The notes beneath the pieces were generated by a model. That model was not told the DNA's origin, ran no database searches, and worked only from the letters and a program-made list of their open reading frames with translations. Positions 1-6,639 of a stretch of DNA of 20,053 nucleotides are shown piece after piece (the first letter of the stretch is position 1; each line of letters opens with the position of its first letter). Made by a program: the position numbers and the translations under genes. Source of the DNA: an uncultured Verrucomicrobiota bacterium. Its GTDB lineage: Bacteria; Verrucomicrobiota; Kiritimatiellia; RFP12; UBA1067. The stretch spans positions 1-20,053 of the forward strand of contig CAMZET010000003.1 in the NCBI GenBank assembly GCA_947305825.1, written 5' to 3'.

Positions 1-77
1 CAGCCGGCGGCGCGCCAGCCGGCGACCGGGTCATCGACAGCTGCAAGACGCCGCCGACCATCGGCTTCATTGTGCGT

Positions 78-95
78 ATTATACCAAATTCGCGA
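78..95 (-). promoter_or_regulatory. Extended -10 promoter reading left, off the window edge
   Basis: On the minus strand this reads GAATTTGGTATAATACG, with the -10 hexamer TATAAT at 83..78 preceded by TGG (an extended -10). It matches the motif in front of purE, the sugar porter gene and the TPR gene in this window. There is no convincing -35. The start point would fall near 70-71, so the transcript runs out of the left edge and the gene it serves is not visible. It is divergent from the chaperone promoter at 139-168. Confidence 0.55.
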
Positions 96-138
96 CGGCC
101 GCGCCTGCGAACCGCATGAAGGACGGACGAATTTGCCA

Positions 139-168
139 TTGACACCGGACGCGAGGTTATAGTATACT
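139..168 (+). promoter_or_regulatory. Sigma70-type promoter of the chaperone gene
   Basis: A perfect TTGACA (139-144) is followed after 18 bases by TATACT (163-168). The start point would be near 174-176, giving a leader of about 80 bases before the chaperone ATG at 254. It differs from the extended -10 type used by the other promoters in this window, because it has a consensus -35 and no TGG before the -10. The rest of 1-253 holds the left-reading promoter at 78-95 and the leader hairpin, and no gene I can support. Confidence 0.65.
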
Positions 169-171
169 TGT

Positions 172-200
172 CGCCAAAAGGCTGGACTTGCCTTCTGGCG
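172..200 (+). promoter_or_regulatory. Inverted repeat at the 5' end of the chaperone transcript
   Basis: CGCCAAAAGGC (172-182) and GCCTTCTGGCG (190-200) pair at 10 of 11 positions around a 7-base loop, with one A-C mismatch. The predicted start point lies at or just inside the left arm. It could be a 5' stabilising stem in the mRNA or an operator covering the start site; sequence alone does not decide. A second small hairpin, GGCC-TGAAA-GGCC at 233-245, sits just before the start codon and could hide the translation start. Confidence 0.5.
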
Positions 201-253
201 GCGGGCGGAAGCGGGGCCGAAGGGTGTGGTGTGGCCTGAAAGGCCGAAAAAAG

Positions 254-718
254 ATGGATGCAAGCGAACTGATTAAAGAACTTGGCGGACGGCTCGGCAT
301 CGAGCCGACGGACGGCGACGCCTGCCTTTTCGAGGCCGACGGCCTGGCGGTGTCCGTAAACTTCATCGCGGAACTCGACGCAATCGCGCTGGCGGGCGAC
401 ATCGGCGAACCGCCTCCCGAGAAGCTCGAAGGGCTATACAAGGCCCTTCTCGCGGCGAACCACCTCTTCGGCGGGACGGCGGGCGCGACGATTTCGCTCA
501 ATCCGGACAGCGACCGCATCACCCTCTGCCGCGCAATCCCGCTGCTTGGTCTCGACAGCGAAAGGCTCTACGCCGAAGTAGAACGCTTCGTGAACACGGC
601 GGAAGCGTGGTCCAAGACCGTCGCCAACTACCGAACTGCTGCGGCGGCCGCGGCGGAAACTCCGCAGCCGGAGGACGGCGCGGCGGCGTTCGGCGACGGC
701 GCCTTATTGAGGGTGTAG
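254..718 (+). CDS. CesT-family type III secretion chaperone
   Basis: Predicted cytosolic chaperone of 154 residues that would bind a secreted effector and deliver it to a type III secretion system. The first 125 or so residues follow the CesT/Tir-chaperone plan: an N-terminal helix (ELIKELGGRLGIEP), the strand stretch LAVSVNFIAELDAIALAGDIGE starting near residue 30, the helix LYKALLAANHLFGG, the strand pair ATISLNPDSDRITLCRAI, then a C-terminal helix RLYAEVERFVNTAEAW. An acidic, Ala-rich tail follows. Small size and acidic character also fit. The ATG at 254 is chosen because family members begin just before this helix; no strong ribosome site precedes it, and an in-frame GTG at 224 is an alternative. 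The next gene encodes a very large soluble protein, the expected cargo. The family call rests on motif pattern; the partnership is inferred from position. Confidence 0.75.
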   Translation: MDASELIKELGGRLGIEPTDGDACLFEADGLAVSVNFIAELDAIALAGDIGEPPPEKLEGLYKALLAANHLFGGTAGATISLNPDSDRITLCRAIPLLGLDSERLYAEVERFVNTAEAWSKTVANYRTAAAAAAETPQPEDGAAAFGDGALLRV

Positions 719-729
719 GCGCCGCCATT

Positions 730-759
730 GAAAAGGTGCAGGCGGCATGTAACCTTTTC
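730..759 (+). promoter_or_regulatory. Dyad GAAAAGGT-N14-ACCTTTTC, possible activator site
   Basis: GAAAAGGT (730-737) and ACCTTTTC (752-759) are perfect 8-base inverted copies whose centres lie 22 bases apart, two helical turns. This is the geometry of a site for a dimeric DNA-binding protein. It lies immediately downstream of the chaperone stop codon. Its centre (744.5) is about 41 bases before the likely start point of the effector transcript. As an RNA hairpin it would be weak (three G-C pairs, 14-base loop, no clean T run), so a terminator is less likely. Confidence 0.45.
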
Positions 760-773
760 CCGGCTCGCGTGTC

Positions 774-779
774 TACAAT
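774..779 (+). promoter_or_regulatory. -10 box of the effector gene
   Basis: TACAAT at 774-779 would place the start point near 786, giving a leader of about 54 bases before the ATG at 840. The -35 position at the usual spacing (751-756) reads AACCTT, a poor match. A promoter lacking a -35 with a dyad centred near -41 is the usual shape of an activator-dependent promoter. Together with the dyad this accounts for the 719-839 gap. Confidence 0.4.
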
Positions 780-839
780 GCGGAAAGCACGGCATCGCGC
801 CCTTCCATACCAGAAATATCAAAACAAAGGAATCCAGAC

Positions 840-3623
840 ATGGCACTCGACGTAAACGGATACAACAACGTGTTCAAGGCTTTCGTGGACTTCGCGCAGC
901 AGAACGCCAACGTCAAAAAAGGCAAGGCGGTTGCCGAGGCGAACATCCAGAAAAGTCCGCTGGACGGGCGCAAAATCCTCGCCGTCACGACGTCGCAGAC
1001 AGACTCCGTGCACAACTGGACGCGCGGCTTGAACGAGTGGGTCGCCAATGACCGCACGCGCACCCTCTTCAGGAATGCTATCATCGACATGTTCGGCGGC
1101 GAGTCGAAGATTCCCGCCTCCGTGCAGAAGGCGATGATCCTCTCCGACTACGGCGAGGGCAAGCCGCTCACCGCGCGCCGCATCCTCGCCGTCAAGGCCG
1201 CGATAGACACCGACGGCACGGCGGCCGCACGCTCCGCCAATATCAAGCTCGAGACGTTCGAGTCCAAAGAGGTGAGGGCTGCCGCGCTCAACATGGGCTA
1301 CACCAAGGCGGAACTCCCGAAACTCGCTCGCGCCACGCACCTCTACGCCCAAGCCAACGGCGTATCCGAAATGGACGCCATGCGCGAGATCGCCGAGCCA
1401 GGCACCAAGGCCAACCGCCTCATGAATTACGGCGGGCGCTTCCTCGAAAACGCCCAGAACTTCGCCAACGGCCTCCGTCTCATCGACGATTTCCAGAATT
1501 GGTACGACGACCTGAGAAGCGTCCGCGACGACCTCGACAGTAGGAACCCCACCTACGCCGACGCCAACACCGTCTCCAAGATAAACGTCTCCTTCAGCGC
1601 CATAGCGGACTCCAAGAGCGCGAAAGGCATGGAGGCTATCGTTTTCTCCGACATCGCCCAGAACTCCTCGTTCAACCTCGCCGAAACAGACAAGGAGAAG
1701 GCGTTCGGCTTCGAGCACAACGCCACCACCCGCTTCATAGGCCGCATGTTCCACAAGAGCCAGCTCGGCACGATAGCCGGCCTCTCGTTCGCCAAGCGCC
1801 AGGCTGTTTACGCCGCGCTCGACCTCCTGCGCCCGCTCTTCAAGTCGGTAGAAGAGTTGAAGGCGTTCAACGCGCTCCCTGCGGAGCAGAAGAAGACTCC
1901 GGCCCTGATGGTAGCCGCGCGCGTCTTGAAGAATTACGACAAGGTCGCCGCCCTCATGGCAAAGGGGCAGTTCAACGCCAGGAACTTCTTCAAGGTCTGC
2001 TTCCCCGACATCAAGCATCCGGGCGGCTGCAACATAGCGACCCTCAACAGCTTCAACAACGCCTGGGGCGAGCGCATCGCCAACGACCCAGACATCGGCG
2101 AAGATGCGGAACTCTCAATCCAAATGACGCTCGACAGCACCGGCTGCACGATAGACGAGGTGATCGACGCATACAAGAAGGGCAAACCCCTCCCGACATT
2201 CAAGGATTATTCGCCGATTTCGTACTCCCTCGCGGAATTCGACGGCACCACTACCGCCGGACGCGGCGCGCTTGGCGGCACCGGCGGCGACCTCGCCCGC
2301 CCATACAACTATGCGCCCGTCACCGACCAGAAAAAGTTCCTGATGTCGGCAAAAGACCAGTATTTCGGCTTCACCTTCCCCGACGGCGAAGTCCTCCGCG
2401 CCGGAACGGGCGCGAACAGACCCAACAACGAGAAGATCATCGACAAGATCGAGGCAATGTGCGGCCCGGTGCACAAGACGCAGGCCAACGCCGTCATGTT
2501 CGCCGTCTCGCAGTCCGGCACCATGCTGCTCAAGGACGGCCTCTTGGCATACGGCATCCATTCCAGCGAGCACGCCGCCGTCAACTTCTCCCTCTCCAGG
2601 GACGCCGATACCGGCGCGGTCACAGTCAAGTATTCCAGCCCCGAGAATCTCCCGCTGACCTTCTCCTGGACCGCCACGATCGACACCGACGGCAATGTGA
2701 CCAGCACCCCGATGATAGTCAAGAAGCGCGAAATGACTCGCGAAGCCGCCACGAAGTTCGTCGCCGACGCCGCCCAGGCCATGAACGTCCAGCTCTCCGA
2801 CGCCCAGTCCGCCAAGGCAGTCGCGCTCATGGAGAAGTTCGGCAAGAACATGTACCCGAAGAACGCCCGCATCCTCGCCCAGTTCATCGTCAACCTCCGC
2901 TTGACCGACAAATCCGCAGAAAAAGACAGCAAGGTAGTCAAGGACATGGCCGACTCCATCCGCAACTGGCGCGAATTCGACTTCGGCGAACACAACATGG
3001 AGGAATACAACGCCGCTCTCAAGACCCAGGCCAACGTCATCCTCGCGGAGAACATGAACGATGCCAGAAAGTATTCCGCCGACGAGCCGAACATCTATTC
3101 GACGATGAAGACCGACTCCAACCGCGCCGTGTTCATCGTCAACGGCAAGGAAATCAAGAGCGTCAACGACGGCAAGGGCGTCGCGCTCATCGCCGCGCTC
3201 AAGCAGGCGCTCCCCTCCGAAAAGGCCCACAAGGCCGTCTCCTGCCTCATGAACCAGGACACCCTCCGCCTCGTCGGCTTCCCGCAGAACGGCATCGCCT
3301 ACCCTGCCGGCCCCGGCCAGGCCGAAGACGTCGATGTCTCCAAGCTCCGCGGCGCCGACAAACTCGTCAACCGCAACATGAACACCGGATTCTACTCCCA
3401 AATGATTGGCGGCTCCAACGACGGCATCTACGACGTCCAGGTCTCAGAGGACGGCAAGACCGCCACGGTCACGACGACCTATCCCAACACCATGGCCATG
3501 GGCGCGGGAGCAGACGATGCGAAGCCCTTCGGCAACTTCACCGTCCAGACGCGCATGACGGTCGATTTGGAGGCGGAAGTGCCGACCATAATCAAAGCAG
3601 AAGTCTCGCAGACCTTCGACTGA
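840..3623 (+). CDS. Large uncharacterised protein, candidate type III effector
   Basis: A 927-residue soluble protein that I do not recognise as any characterised family. It has no signal peptide and no membrane segment. The start is firm: AAAGG lies 9 bases before the ATG. Residues 1-500 are mostly helical and polar; a stretch near 90-125 (GKPLTARRILAVKAAID) recurs in spirit near 670-680 (PKNARILAQFIVN). The C-terminal part appears to contain two related strand-rich units: one from C541 through E577-H578 to about 632, with a DTGAVTVKYS strand at 590-599, and one from C802 to the end, with a GKTATVTTTYP strand at 872-882. The gene directly before it encodes a CesT-type chaperone, so by the usual layout of such loci this protein is the likely secreted cargo. 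That role is inference; no enzymatic motif was found. Its codon use matches its neighbours, so nothing suggests recent transfer. Confidence 0.85.
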   Translation: MALDVNGYNNVFKAFVDFAQQNANVKKGKAVAEANIQKSPLDGRKILAVTTSQTDSVHNWTRGLNEWVANDRTRTLFRNAIIDMFGGESKIPASVQKAMILSDYGEGKPLTARRILAVKAAIDTDGTAAARSANIKLETFESKEVRAAALNMGYTKAELPKLARATHLYAQANGVSEMDAMREIAEPGTKANRLMNYGGRFLENAQNFANGLRLIDDFQNWYDDLRSVRDDLDSRNPTYADANTVSKINVSFSAIADSKSAKGMEAIVFSDIAQNSSFNLAETDKEKAFGFEHNATTRFIGRMFHKSQLGTIAGLSFAKRQAVYAALDLLRPLFKSVEELKAFNALPAEQKKTPALMVAARVLKNYDKVAALMAKGQFNARNFFKVCFPDIKHPGGCNIATLNSFNNAWGERIANDPDIGEDAELSIQMTLDSTGCTIDEVIDAYKKGKPLPTFKDYSPISYSLAEFDGTTTAGRGALGGTGGDLARPYNYAPVTDQKKFLMSAKDQYFGFTFPDGEVLRAGTGANRPNNEKIIDKIEAMCGPVHKTQANAVMFAVSQSGTMLLKDGLLAYGIHSSEHAAVNFSLSRDADTGAVTVKYSSPENLPLTFSWTATIDTDGNVTSTPMIVKKREMTREAATKFVADAAQAMNVQLSDAQSAKAVALMEKFGKNMYPKNARILAQFIVNLRLTDKSAEKDSKVVKDMADSIRNWREFDFGEHNMEEYNAALKTQANVILAENMNDARKYSADEPNIYSTMKTDSNRAVFIVNGKEIKSVNDGKGVALIAALKQALPSEKAHKAVSCLMNQDTLRLVGFPQNGIAYPAGPGQAEDVDVSKLRGADKLVNRNMNTGFYSQMIGGSNDGIYDVQVSEDGKTATVTTTYPNTMAMGAGADDAKPFGNFTVQTRMTVDLEAEVPTIIKAEVSQTFD

Positions 3624-3642
3624 TAGCGCCTAGCGCGGCTGC

Positions 3643-3675
3643 CGGCGCGGGCGGCGGCAAGCGCCGCCCGCGCCG
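3643..3675 (+). terminator. 14-bp GC hairpin after the effector gene
   Basis: CGGCGCGGGCGGCG (3643-3656) and CGCCGCCCGCGCCG (3662-3675) are perfect 14-base inverted copies around the loop GCAAG. It begins 20 bases after the effector stop. The downstream bases are A-rich and lack a T run, so it is not a textbook intrinsic terminator. It may act as a U-tract-free terminator or as a 3' end stabiliser. With the promoter just downstream it fills the 3624-3758 gap. Confidence 0.5.
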
Positions 3676-3715
3676 AAGAATAGAGAGCCTCCGACATTGC
3701 CGACAATCGCGCAAC

Positions 3716-3736
3716 GGGAAAATTTGGTATAATATG
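3716..3736 (+). promoter_or_regulatory. Extended -10 promoter of the purE operon
   Basis: The sequence GGGAAAATTTGGTATAATATG has TATAAT at 3728-3733 with TGG directly before it. The start point would be near 3740, followed by a ribosome site (GGAGG at 3749-3753) and ATG at 3759. No -35 is recognisable at the usual spacing. The motif is nearly identical to those at 78-95, 14407-14424 and 19675-19692. Confidence 0.7.
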
Positions 3737-3758
3737 CGGCGACAATTTGGAGGTGTCG

Positions 3759-4268
3759 ATGACAGAACAGAACGAGCAAATTCTCGTAGGGATAGTAATG
3801 GGCAGCGATTCGGACTGGCCTTTGGTGAAAAAGGCTTGCGATACGCTGGAGAGTTTCGGCGTCGGGTACGAGACGCGTGTCATATCGGCGCACAGGACGC
3901 CGGAAGAGGCTATAGGGTATTCGCGAACGGCTGAGGGGCGCGGGCTGCGCGTGATTATCGCGGCGGCGGGCGGCGCGGCGCACCTCGCCGGCGTGCTCGC
4001 GGCCGGGACGGTGCTTCCCGTAATCGGCATCCCGGTCGCCGGCGGCGCCTTGAACGGGCTCGACGCGCTCTACGCGACGGTGCAGATGCCGGCGGGAGTG
4101 CCGGTGGCGACGGTGGCCGTCGGCAGCGCCGGCCCCGCGAACGCCGCCCTTCTCGCCGTGCAAATCCTCGGCACGGCAGACCCGTCGCTCCGCGACAAAT
4201 TCCGCGCCCACAAGGAGCAATTGAAAGCCAAGGTCGCCGCCGCCAACGACAGGATACACGCGCAATGA
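3759..4268 (+). CDS. purE: N5-carboxyaminoimidazole ribonucleotide mutase
   Basis: Moves the carboxyl group of N5-CAIR to C4 of the imidazole ring to give CAIR in purine synthesis, in the cytosol. The 169-residue product has the class I PurE signatures: GSDSDWP at 15-21 (phosphate and substrate binding), SAHRTPEE at 43-50 with the catalytic-site histidine H45, the [14 protein letters not shown] loop, and the [22 protein letters not shown] stretch. Length is normal for the family. The ATG at 3759 is chosen over the upstream in-frame TTG at 3747 because GGAGG lies at the right distance from it. It heads a four-gene run; its stop overlaps the next start by 4 bases (ATGA). No purK partner is in view. 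Confidence 0.95.
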   Translation: MTEQNEQILVGIVMGSDSDWPLVKKACDTLESFGVGYETRVISAHRTPEEAIGYSRTAEGRGLRVIIAAAGGAAHLAGVLAAGTVLPVIGIPVAGGALNGLDALYATVQMPAGVPVATVAVGSAGPANAALLAVQILGTADPSLRDKFRAHKEQLKAKVAAANDRIHAQ

Positions 4269-5299
4269 AGACCGCCCTCGTCACCGGCGGCGCCGGCTTC
4301 ATCGGCAGTCATCTCTGCGGTCGCCTCCTCGAACGCGGCTACCGCGTAATCGCTCTCGACAACCTCTACACAGGCTCTCTCGCCAATATCGCCGCATACG
4401 AAGACACGGGACGCTTCTTCTTCATCGAGGGCGACGTCGCCGAACTCGAACCGTGCGCGGAAAGCCTTCCGCGCCACCTCTCCTTCGGCGGCAAGACGCA
4501 GATAGACGAGATTTACAACCTCGCCTGCCCCGCCAGCCCCGTCCACTACCAGGCGACTCCGCTCAAGACGCTCGTCACCTCTATTAAAGGCGCGATGCTC
4601 TGCCTCGAACTCGCGCGCGAACTCGGCGCGAAACTCCTCCACGCCTCCACGAGCGAAGTCTACGGCGACCCGCTCGTCCACCCGCAGGAAGAGCACCAGT
4701 GGGGCAACGTGAACCCTATCGGCATACGCTCGTGCTATGACGAAGGCAAGCGCGTCGCCGAGACGCTAATCGCCGACTACATCCGCACCTACGACGTCGA
4801 TGCGCGCATGGTGAGGATTTTCAACACGTACGGGCCGAGGATGCACCCGCACGACGGCAGGGTCGTCTCCAACTTCATCGTCCAGGCGCTGACGGACGAG
4901 GATATAACGATATACGGCGACGGGTCGCAGACGCGCTCGTTCCAGTATGTGGAAGATTTGCTCAACGCGTTCGAGGCGTACATGGCGCTGGACAAGGCGC
5001 GGGTGCACGAGTTTTTCAAGGCGAAGGGGCTTGGCGCACCGGTGCTGAACACGGGCAACCCCGGCGAATACACGATTCGCGAACTCGCCGAGAAGACGTT
5101 GGAGAAGCTGCCGCAATCGAAGTCGAAAATCGTGTGGCTCGAGCTACCGGGCGACGACCCGAAAAAGCGCAGGCCGGACATTTCGCTCGCCAAGGAGCTG
5201 CTAGGCTGGGAGCCGCGCATTCCGCTCGATGTAGGCCTAGAAAGGACGATAGAGTATTTCCGCAACCTTCCCGAACAACAAAGGAACCAAACACCATGA
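4265..5299 (+). CDS. uxs: UDP-glucuronate decarboxylase (UDP-xylose synthase)
   Basis: NAD-dependent short-chain dehydrogenase/reductase of the extended type, 344 residues. It oxidises and decarboxylates UDP-glucuronate to UDP-xylose, a donor for cell-surface polysaccharides. Seen: the Rossmann motif TGGAGFIGS at 7-15; the UXS hallmark [10 protein letters not shown] at 87-96; [11 protein letters not shown] from 126 with the active-site Thr/Ser; RSCYDEGKR with Y158 and K162 of the YxxxK pair; the nucleotide-binding run [21 protein letters not shown]; and RSFQYVEDL. The ACPASP and SCYDEGKR stretches separate it from UDP-glucose epimerases. Start and stop both overlap neighbours by 4 bases, which implies translational coupling with purE and the pyrophosphorylase gene. 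A 4-reductase acting on the same sugar is not expected with this motif set. Confidence 0.9.
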   Translation: MKTALVTGGAGFIGSHLCGRLLERGYRVIALDNLYTGSLANIAAYEDTGRFFFIEGDVAELEPCAESLPRHLSFGGKTQIDEIYNLACPASPVHYQATPLKTLVTSIKGAMLCLELARELGAKLLHASTSEVYGDPLVHPQEEHQWGNVNPIGIRSCYDEGKRVAETLIADYIRTYDVDARMVRIFNTYGPRMHPHDGRVVSNFIVQALTDEDITIYGDGSQTRSFQYVEDLLNAFEAYMALDKARVHEFFKAKGLGAPVLNTGNPGEYTIRELAEKTLEKLPQSKSKIVWLELPGDDPKKRRPDISLAKELLGWEPRIPLDVGLERTIEYFRNLPEQQRNQTP

Positions 5300-6639
5300 C
5301 AAGAGAAGAAGCAGAGAAGTTGCTGGCGAAGTGCAAGCAGGAGCACGTGCTGGCGTTCTGGGACAAGCTCGACGACGCCGGGCGCCAGGCTCTCCTCGCG
5401 CAAATCGAGACGCTCGACCCCAAGAGCCTGGCGCAGTGCGCCTCGGCGCTCACGGAACTCGCCGAGCCGCCGGACTCCTCGAAGGGCAAGGCGCCGAAAG
5501 TCGCCGTACTCAAAGGCAAGGCGCTGAAGGAAGCCGTCGCCGCCGGCGAAGAGGAGCTGCGCAACGGGCGCGTCGCCGCCCTTCTCGTCGCGGGCGGCCA
5601 GGGCAGCCGCCTCGGCTACGACGGCCCCAAGGGCTGCTACCAGATTGGCCCCATCACAAACGCTCCGCTCTTCTACTTCCACGCTCGTAAAATCCTCGCC
5701 CGCTCCCTGCGCTACGGCAAGACCATCCCGTTCTACATCATGACAAGCGAGATGAACGACGCCGCCACAAAGCAGTGCTTCGAGGAGAACAACTACTTCG
5801 GGCTCAACAAGGAAGACGTCTTCTTCTTCACCCAGGGAATGTGGCCCGGCATGACGAAGGAAGGCAAGGTAATCCTCGACGCGCCGGGGCACATCTTCAT
5901 GAGCCCTGACGGCCACGGCGGCCTGCTCGCCGCGCTCAAGCGCTCCGGCGCACTGCGCGACATGAAGCGCCGCGGCATCAAGAGCGTCTTCTTCTTCCAG
6001 GTCGACAACCCGCTCGTCGAAATCGCCGAGCCCGCATTCATCGGCTACCACGTCACCCAGAACAGCGAATACTCTCTCAAGCTCTGCGCCAAGCGCGACC
6101 CCTTCGAGAAAGTCGGCGTCCCGATGAAGTTCGACGAACAGTACCGCATGGTCGAATATTCCGAGATGACCGAAGCGCAGTGCACGCGCACCTCCAAGAA
6201 CGGCGAACTCTACTTCCTCTACGGCTCGCCGGCCATACACGTCTTCGACCGCGAATTCCTCGAACGCGAGGCAAGCAAGGCAATGCCGCTCCACCTCGCC
6301 TTCAAGAAAATCCCCTTCGTCGACGAGAAAGGCAAGGTCGTCAAGCCCGCCGAACCGAACGGCTACAAGTTCGAGAAGTTCATCTTCGACATCCTGCCGA
6401 ACGCCAAGACGGCCGCGTTCCTCGCTTTCGAGCAGAAGGACGAATTCTCGCCCGTGAAGAACGCCGAGGGCGGCGACTCGCCGGCGACGTGCAAGGCCGA
6501 CATGCAGGCGAAATGGCGCCGCTGGCTCGCTGAAGCCGGCATCACGCTCCCAGAAGGCATGCCGGTCGAAATCGACCCGGCTTACGCCGTGGACGCCTCC
6601 GACATCGTGAAGAACGGCATCTGCCTCGGCGCGGAATGA
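5296..6639 (+). CDS. UAP1-like UDP-HexNAc pyrophosphorylase (UDPGP family)
   Basis: Nucleotidyltransferase of 447 residues related to eukaryotic UDP-GlcNAc/GalNAc pyrophosphorylase rather than to bacterial GlmU. It would form UDP-N-acetylhexosamine (or possibly another UDP-sugar) from UTP and the sugar 1-phosphate. Seen: a helical N-terminal domain (1-90); the UTP loop [18 protein letters not shown] at 97-114; [30 protein letters not shown] at 202-209; the metal-binding region FFQVDNPLV around D237-N238; and [11 protein letters not shown]. There is no left-handed beta-helix acetyltransferase domain. The ATG at 5296 overlaps the previous stop by 4 bases and is preceded by AAGGAAC. Next to UDP-xylose synthase it points to surface polysaccharide or glycoconjugate synthesis. 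The exact sugar cannot be read from sequence. Confidence 0.88.
   Translation: MTREEAEKLLAKCKQEHVLAFWDKLDDAGRQALLAQIETLDPKSLAQCASALTELAEPPDSSKGKAPKVAVLKGKALKEAVAAGEEELRNGRVAALLVAGGQGSRLGYDGPKGCYQIGPITNAPLFYFHARKILARSLRYGKTIPFYIMTSEMNDAATKQCFEENNYFGLNKEDVFFFTQGMWPGMTKEGKVILDAPGHIFMSPDGHGGLLAALKRSGALRDMKRRGIKSVFFFQVDNPLVEIAEPAFIGYHVTQNSEYSLKLCAKRDPFEKVGVPMKFDEQYRMVEYSEMTEAQCTRTSKNGELYFLYGSPAIHVFDREFLEREASKAMPLHLAFKKIPFVDEKGKVVKPAEPNGYKFEKFIFDILPNAKTAAFLAFEQKDEFSPVKNAEGGDSPATCKADMQAKWRRWLAEAGITLPEGMPVEIDPAYAVDASDIVKNGICLGAE

Noticed and set aside
1..24. Direct repeat CAGCCGGCG twice at the window edge
   Set aside because: Only 9 bases in GC-rich sequence; likely chance.
3..119. Open frame on the + strand running in from the left edge (ending RPRLRTA, TGA at 117)
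   Set aside because: Third-position GC is high only up to about base 70 and then breaks down over the promoter motif; the reverse strand is equally GC3-rich. Too short and ambiguous to call a gene end.
819..2018. Long minus-strand open frame opposite the effector gene
   Set aside because: Shadow of the coding strand: the effector has the ribosome site, normal composition and codon bias, while the opposite frame is a low-information V/G/E/R-rich translation.
3747..3758. TTG start four codons upstream for purE
   Set aside because: The TTG overlaps the ribosome site GGAGG that serves the ATG at 3759.
4789..6294. 501-codon minus-strand open frame across uxs and the pyrophosphorylase gene
   Set aside because: It runs antisense to two genes with clear family motifs; high GC gives long spurious frames.
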